Assembly (NCBI GenBank): GCA_900547915.1
Contig: URIN01000044.1
Span: forward strand, 1-8,412
Direction: 5' to 3'
DNA: 8,412 nt
From: an uncultured Clostridium sp.
GTDB lineage: Bacteria > Bacillota > Clostridia > Oscillospirales > Acutalibacteraceae
Notes under the pieces: model-generated
Database searches by the model: none
Told to the model about the DNA's origin: nothing
The model's input: the letters and a program-made list of their open reading frames with translations, nothing else
Made by a program: the position numbers and the translations under genes
Part shown: positions 5,587 through 8,412 of the stretch, piece by piece
Numbering within the stretch: position 1 is the first letter of the stretch
Layout of the letters: each line of letters opens with the position of its first letter

Positions 5587-7485
5587 TCAATTAAGAAACG
5601 CCGCAAAAGACGCATCACTGGGCATACGCCAGTCGCCGCGCGGAGAAAGCGAAACCGAGCCTACTTTCGGTGAATCGGGAACGCAGCTGCGCTTAAACTG
5701 ACTTATGAAAAATCGTCTGATAAACACTTCTGCCCACTTTTCGATTATATCTTGAGGATACTTTGAATCGAACGCTTTCAGAGCAAGGCGAACAAGTTTT
5801 TCTTTTGAAAATCCAAATCTTATAAAATTATAGAGGAAGAAATCGTGAAGCTCATACGGACCGATATTTTCCTCCGTTTTCTGGGCTATATTTCCGTTTT
5901 CATCGGGCGGGAGAAGCTCAGGTGAAACGGGTGTGTCAAGAATATCATAAAGCACGTCCGCCGTTTCTTTATCACTGACATACGCTACATATTCCACAAG
6001 GTAACGCACAAGAGTTTTAGGCACGGATGCATTCACTCCGTACATGCTCATATGGTCGCCGTTATAAGTGCACCAACCCATTGCAAGTTCGCTGAGATCG
6101 CCGGTGCCGACAAGCAGTTTGCCGTGTTTATTGGCAAGGTCAAAAAGAACTTGAGTTCGTTCTCTTGCCTGGGTATTTTCATACGTAATATCATGAATTT
6201 GAGGATCATGCTCAATATCACGCATGTGAAGCATGCACGCTTCTTTTATATCGACTTCCTTGACCGTAACGCCGAGACACTCCATAAGTTTAATGGCATT
6301 ATTATATGTTCTGCCCGTTGTGCCAAAGCCAGGCATCGTAACACCGAGGATATCTGAATTTTCCCTGCCGAGCAGGTTCATTGCCTTAGTGCACACAAGC
6401 AGAGCAAGGGTTGAATCAAGTCCTCCGGAAATTCCGACAACTGCGCCGGTTGAGCCAACATGCTCAAGCCTTTTTGCGAGGGCTCCTGCCTGAATTGAGA
6501 ATATCTCACGGCAACGCTCGCGGCGTTTATCATCATTATCAGGCACAAAAGGATGGGCGTCAACATATCTGAATTTGAGATCGTTAGAATTATTTTCGAC
6601 CTTTGCGTCTAAGATTTCGACCTGCTGAGAATTGTTTTCAAAGCTTATATTTTTTATGCGCAGAGTGTTAATCTTCTCAACATCAATATCAGCATAAACA
6701 ATATTAGTTTTCCTGAGAAAACGCTCACCTTCCGCAAGCACCGTTCCGTTTTCAGCCGCAAAAAGCGCACCGCCGAAAAGCAGATCTGTAGTGCTTTCAA
6801 ACACAGAAGCGCCTGCATAAACATAACCACAGATACAGCGGGCAGACTGATTTGAAACAAGCTCACGCCTGTACTGAGCTTTTGAAGCGTATTCGTCACT
6901 TGCTGAAAGATTTGCAATGATATTCGCGCCGCTGAGGGTAAGCTCGCCGCTGGGCGGACAAGGTACCCAGAGATCCTCGCACAGTTCAACACCGAGAATT
7001 GCTCCGCCGCCGAGATCGAAAAGCTGTGAACCTATTTTCGTACTCAATCCGCATATCTCAATTTGCTGCGGTGTTTTAAAATCAGCACCTGATGCGAACC
7101 ATCTTTTTTCATAAAACTCGTTATAATTTGCAATATGAATTTTAGGTACAAGACCTGCAATTCCGCCGTTTACAAGCACTGCGGCGCAGTTATAAAGGCT
7201 GTTCTTAAACTCAACAGGCACACCTACAAGAACCGCAATATTTTTGCCATTTGTATAATCTGCTATCTCTCCCAAAGCACTCATAGCTTTGCTAAGCAGT
7301 GCCTTATTAAAGAACAGATCGGCACAGGTATAGCCGGTAACGGAAAGTTCAGGTGTAACAAGCAAACGAGCTTCGTTTTCAACCGCCTCATCTATCGCCT
7401 TCAGTATTTCTTCTTTATTAAATTCGGGATCTGCAGGCTTAAGCTTGAGCGACGCAGCCGCCGCTCTTAAAAATCCGTAATTCAT
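5587..7485 (-). CDS. nadE: Glutamine-dependent NAD+ synthetase
   Basis: A 632-residue two-domain cytoplasmic enzyme for the last step of NAD+ synthesis: ATP-dependent amidation of nicotinic acid adenine dinucleotide, with ammonia released from glutamine and channelled between the active sites. The N-terminal nitrilase-like amidase domain (about 1-290) carries the Glu-Lys-Cys triad at E46 (TPELSVTGY), K115 (VPKIH) and C169 (VELCEDLW). The C-terminal synthetase domain (about 320-632) has the ATP pyrophosphatase loop S353-G-G-L-D-S358, the conserved GTGDLSE (460-466) and the family's C-terminal signature SLSPRGDWRMPSDA (612-625). Length is normal for the two-domain bacterial type. ATG 7485 follows AGGTGA (7494-7489), which overlaps the stop codon of the epimerase gene, and the N-terminus begins where family members begin. 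It sits 7 bp after the epimerase and 25 bp before the membrane-protein gene. All key residues are present. Confidence 0.98.
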   Translation of the reverse strand: MNYGFLRAAAASLKLKPADPEFNKEEILKAIDEAVENEARLLVTPELSVTGYTCADLFFNKALLSKAMSALGEIADYTNGKNIAVLVGVPVEFKNSLYNCAAVLVNGGIAGLVPKIHIANYNEFYEKRWFASGADFKTPQQIEICGLSTKIGSQLFDLGGGAILGVELCEDLWVPCPPSGELTLSGANIIANLSASDEYASKAQYRRELVSNQSARCICGYVYAGASVFESTTDLLFGGALFAAENGTVLAEGERFLRKTNIVYADIDVEKINTLRIKNISFENNSQQVEILDAKVENNSNDLKFRYVDAHPFVPDNDDKRRERCREIFSIQAGALAKRLEHVGSTGAVVGISGGLDSTLALLVCTKAMNLLGRENSDILGVTMPGFGTTGRTYNNAIKLMECLGVTVKEVDIKEACMLHMRDIEHDPQIHDITYENTQARERTQVLFDLANKHGKLLVGTGDLSELAMGWCTYNGDHMSMYGVNASVPKTLVRYLVEYVAYVSDKETADVLYDILDTPVSPELLPPDENGNIAQKTEENIGPYELHDFFLYNFIRFGFSKEKLVRLALKAFDSKYPQDIIEKWAEVFIRRFFISQFKRSCVPDSPKVGSVSLSPRGDWRMPSDASFAAFLN

Positions 7486-7488
7486 AAT

Positions 7489-7494
7489 TCACCT
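7489..7494 (-). promoter_or_regulatory. nadE ribosome binding site overlapping the epimerase stop codon
   Basis: The minus strand reads AGGTGA, whose first two bases lie within the TAG stop (7495-7493) of the epimerase gene. Spacing to the nadE ATG is short (3-4 nt). This arrangement suggests translational coupling, with ribosomes finishing the first gene close to the start of the next. Confidence 0.6.
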
Positions 7495-8362
7495 ATATCA
7501 ATGTTATTTTGAAAGCGAAAGAAGCTTCGCAATTCGGTTCAAGCACTGTCATTCCGCGCTTATTTTCAAAAATGCTGTCCTCATCCGAGCAGGTTGAAAT
7601 ACCCGTCCAAGGTTCAAGAGCAACAAAGTTTCCGCCGTTAGAGGATGACCAAACAAGAAGATTATCAAAATCCTGGTAATCTATTTTAACACCTCTTCTT
7701 CCGGCGCTCAGCACAGCGGATTTAGGCTTGATATTATCAAAAACCATAGCATCAAGATCAAAAAGAGAGTGATCAAGATTTATCTTATTCGGAGTATCGA
7801 GCACATCATAACGCTTTGAGATATCCACAAGTCCCGTTTCAACATCCGGACGCAGACATTTCTGATTTACAGCGCCGCTGAACTCAACTGAATAATCCTC
7901 AAAATTTTCTCCGCTTTCGAGCGGGCAATTAAATGCGGGATGACCGCCGATAACGAACGGCAATCTGTCTTTACCCGTATTTTTAACTGTATAGCGAGTT
8001 GTTACCGAATTTTTCAAAACGGTATAACGAATTTCAAGGGAATAATCAAACGGGAAGGCTTTTTTTGTTTCCTCGCTTGAATTCTGAACAAACGAAACAA
8101 AATTCGCGCCCTGTTCATTTATTTCAAAAGGATTTATCCTTGCAACGCCGTGACGTTTCATAACGCAGGGCTTGCCGAAAGCAACAGCTTTTGAATCCCT
8201 CAGAACTCCTGTAATCGGGAAACACACAGGGGCTTGACCTCCCCAATATTTTTTATCTCCCTGCCAAAGATATTCAACGCCGTCCTTAACAAGTGAATGA
8301 AGCATTGCGCCTTCAAGAAGGCACTGAACCTTAATATTTTCGCTTTTGATTTCTACTGTCAT
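7493..8362 (-). CDS. Aldose 1-epimerase family protein, LacX-like
   Basis: A 289-residue protein of the galactose mutarotase-like fold, probably cytoplasmic because no signal peptide is seen. These enzymes interconvert alpha and beta anomers of sugars. Family marks visible: APVCFPITG (44-52), the R70-H71-G72 motif, G139-G-H141-P with the expected catalytic His141, and L249-E250-P-W-T-G with the expected catalytic Glu250. The length and the LEPW motif fit the LacX-type branch rather than the longer classical GalM. The true substrate is unknown; a hexose-6-phosphate or another sugar is as likely as galactose. ATG 8362 has AGGCGG (8374-8369) 6 nt upstream. It is the first gene of the operon, ending 7 bp before nadE. 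I see no substrate clue among its neighbours. Confidence 0.93.
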   Translation of the reverse strand: MTVEIKSENIKVQCLLEGAMLHSLVKDGVEYLWQGDKKYWGGQAPVCFPITGVLRDSKAVAFGKPCVMKRHGVARINPFEINEQGANFVSFVQNSSEETKKAFPFDYSLEIRYTVLKNSVTTRYTVKNTGKDRLPFVIGGHPAFNCPLESGENFEDYSVEFSGAVNQKCLRPDVETGLVDISKRYDVLDTPNKINLDHSLFDLDAMVFDNIKPKSAVLSAGRRGVKIDYQDFDNLLVWSSSNGGNFVALEPWTGISTCSDEDSIFENKRGMTVLEPNCEASFAFKITLI

Positions 8363-8395
8363 TTGGCACCGCCTAATTATTTTTTAAACATAATA

Positions 8396-8412
8396 ATTAT
8401 ATATCATTATAT
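8396..8412 (-). promoter_or_regulatory. Possible -10 region of the epimerase-nadE operon promoter, cut by window edge
   Basis: Two TATAAT hexamers occur on the minus strand, at 8411-8406 and 8401-8396, in very AT-rich DNA. The second would place the transcription start about 27 nt before ATG 8362. The matching -35 box would lie outside the window, so this cannot be confirmed here. Confidence 0.35.

Noticed and set aside
5562..5618. A longer N-terminus for the membrane protein, starting at 5618
   Set aside because: It would overlap the end of nadE, has no good ribosome binding site, and adds a basic stretch unlike the rest. The ATG at 5561 has AAGGGG at 7 nt.
1..8412. CRISPR arrays, insertion sequences, prophage, defence or biosynthetic gene systems
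   Set aside because: No spaced direct repeats, transposase or integrase motifs, terminal inverted repeats with target duplications, or defence-type domains were seen. The five genes are metabolic or housekeeping in type.

Overview
The window suggests an anaerobic, moderately AT-rich Firmicute of class Clostridia, most likely an Oscillospiraceae/Ruminococcus-type gut bacterium. The evidence is a homodimer-type pyruvate:ferredoxin oxidoreductase, good purine-rich ribosome binding sites, AT-rich intergenic DNA with TATAAT-like boxes, and the style of the NadE and LacX-like proteins. The family-level placement is an inference from protein style, not a database result. All five genes read on the minus strand, so transcription runs from high to low coordinates.

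Layout in transcription order. (1) 8412-4796 looks like one operon. It starts at an AT-rich promoter at the right edge and encodes an aldose 1-epimerase-family protein (8362-7493), a glutamine-dependent NAD+ synthetase NadE (7485-5587, 7 bp downstream), and a small membrane-anchored protein with a Ser/Gly/Asn/Asp linker and an extracytoplasmic beta-rich domain (5561-4836, 25 bp downstream). A strong hairpin/U-tract terminator (4822-4796) closes it. (2) A 306-bp intergenic region carries that terminator, a likely promoter overlapped by a 19-bp imperfect palindrome, and a roughly 137-nt leader rich in dyad symmetry. (3) A monocistronic pyruvate:ferredoxin oxidoreductase gene follows (4529-990, 1179 aa), ending at a perfect 12-bp-stem terminator (921-894). 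(4) A calcineurin-like metallophosphoesterase begins at a TTG codon (813) and runs off the left edge. Its best promoter is embedded in the preceding terminator.

How the genes fit together: the oxidoreductase is the central fermentative enzyme, converting pyruvate to acetyl-CoA and reduced ferredoxin. NadE makes the NAD+ pool that fermentation turns over. The epimerase-like protein probably acts on sugar anomers feeding glycolysis. The membrane protein and the phosphoesterase have no assignable substrate.

I found no mobile element, CRISPR array, tRNA, rRNA, defence system or clear sign of horizontal transfer. This is mostly ordinary core-metabolic DNA. The parts worth a second look are the oxidoreductase leader, the promoter inside a terminator, the altered metal-binding motif of the phosphoesterase, and the repeat-bearing membrane protein.
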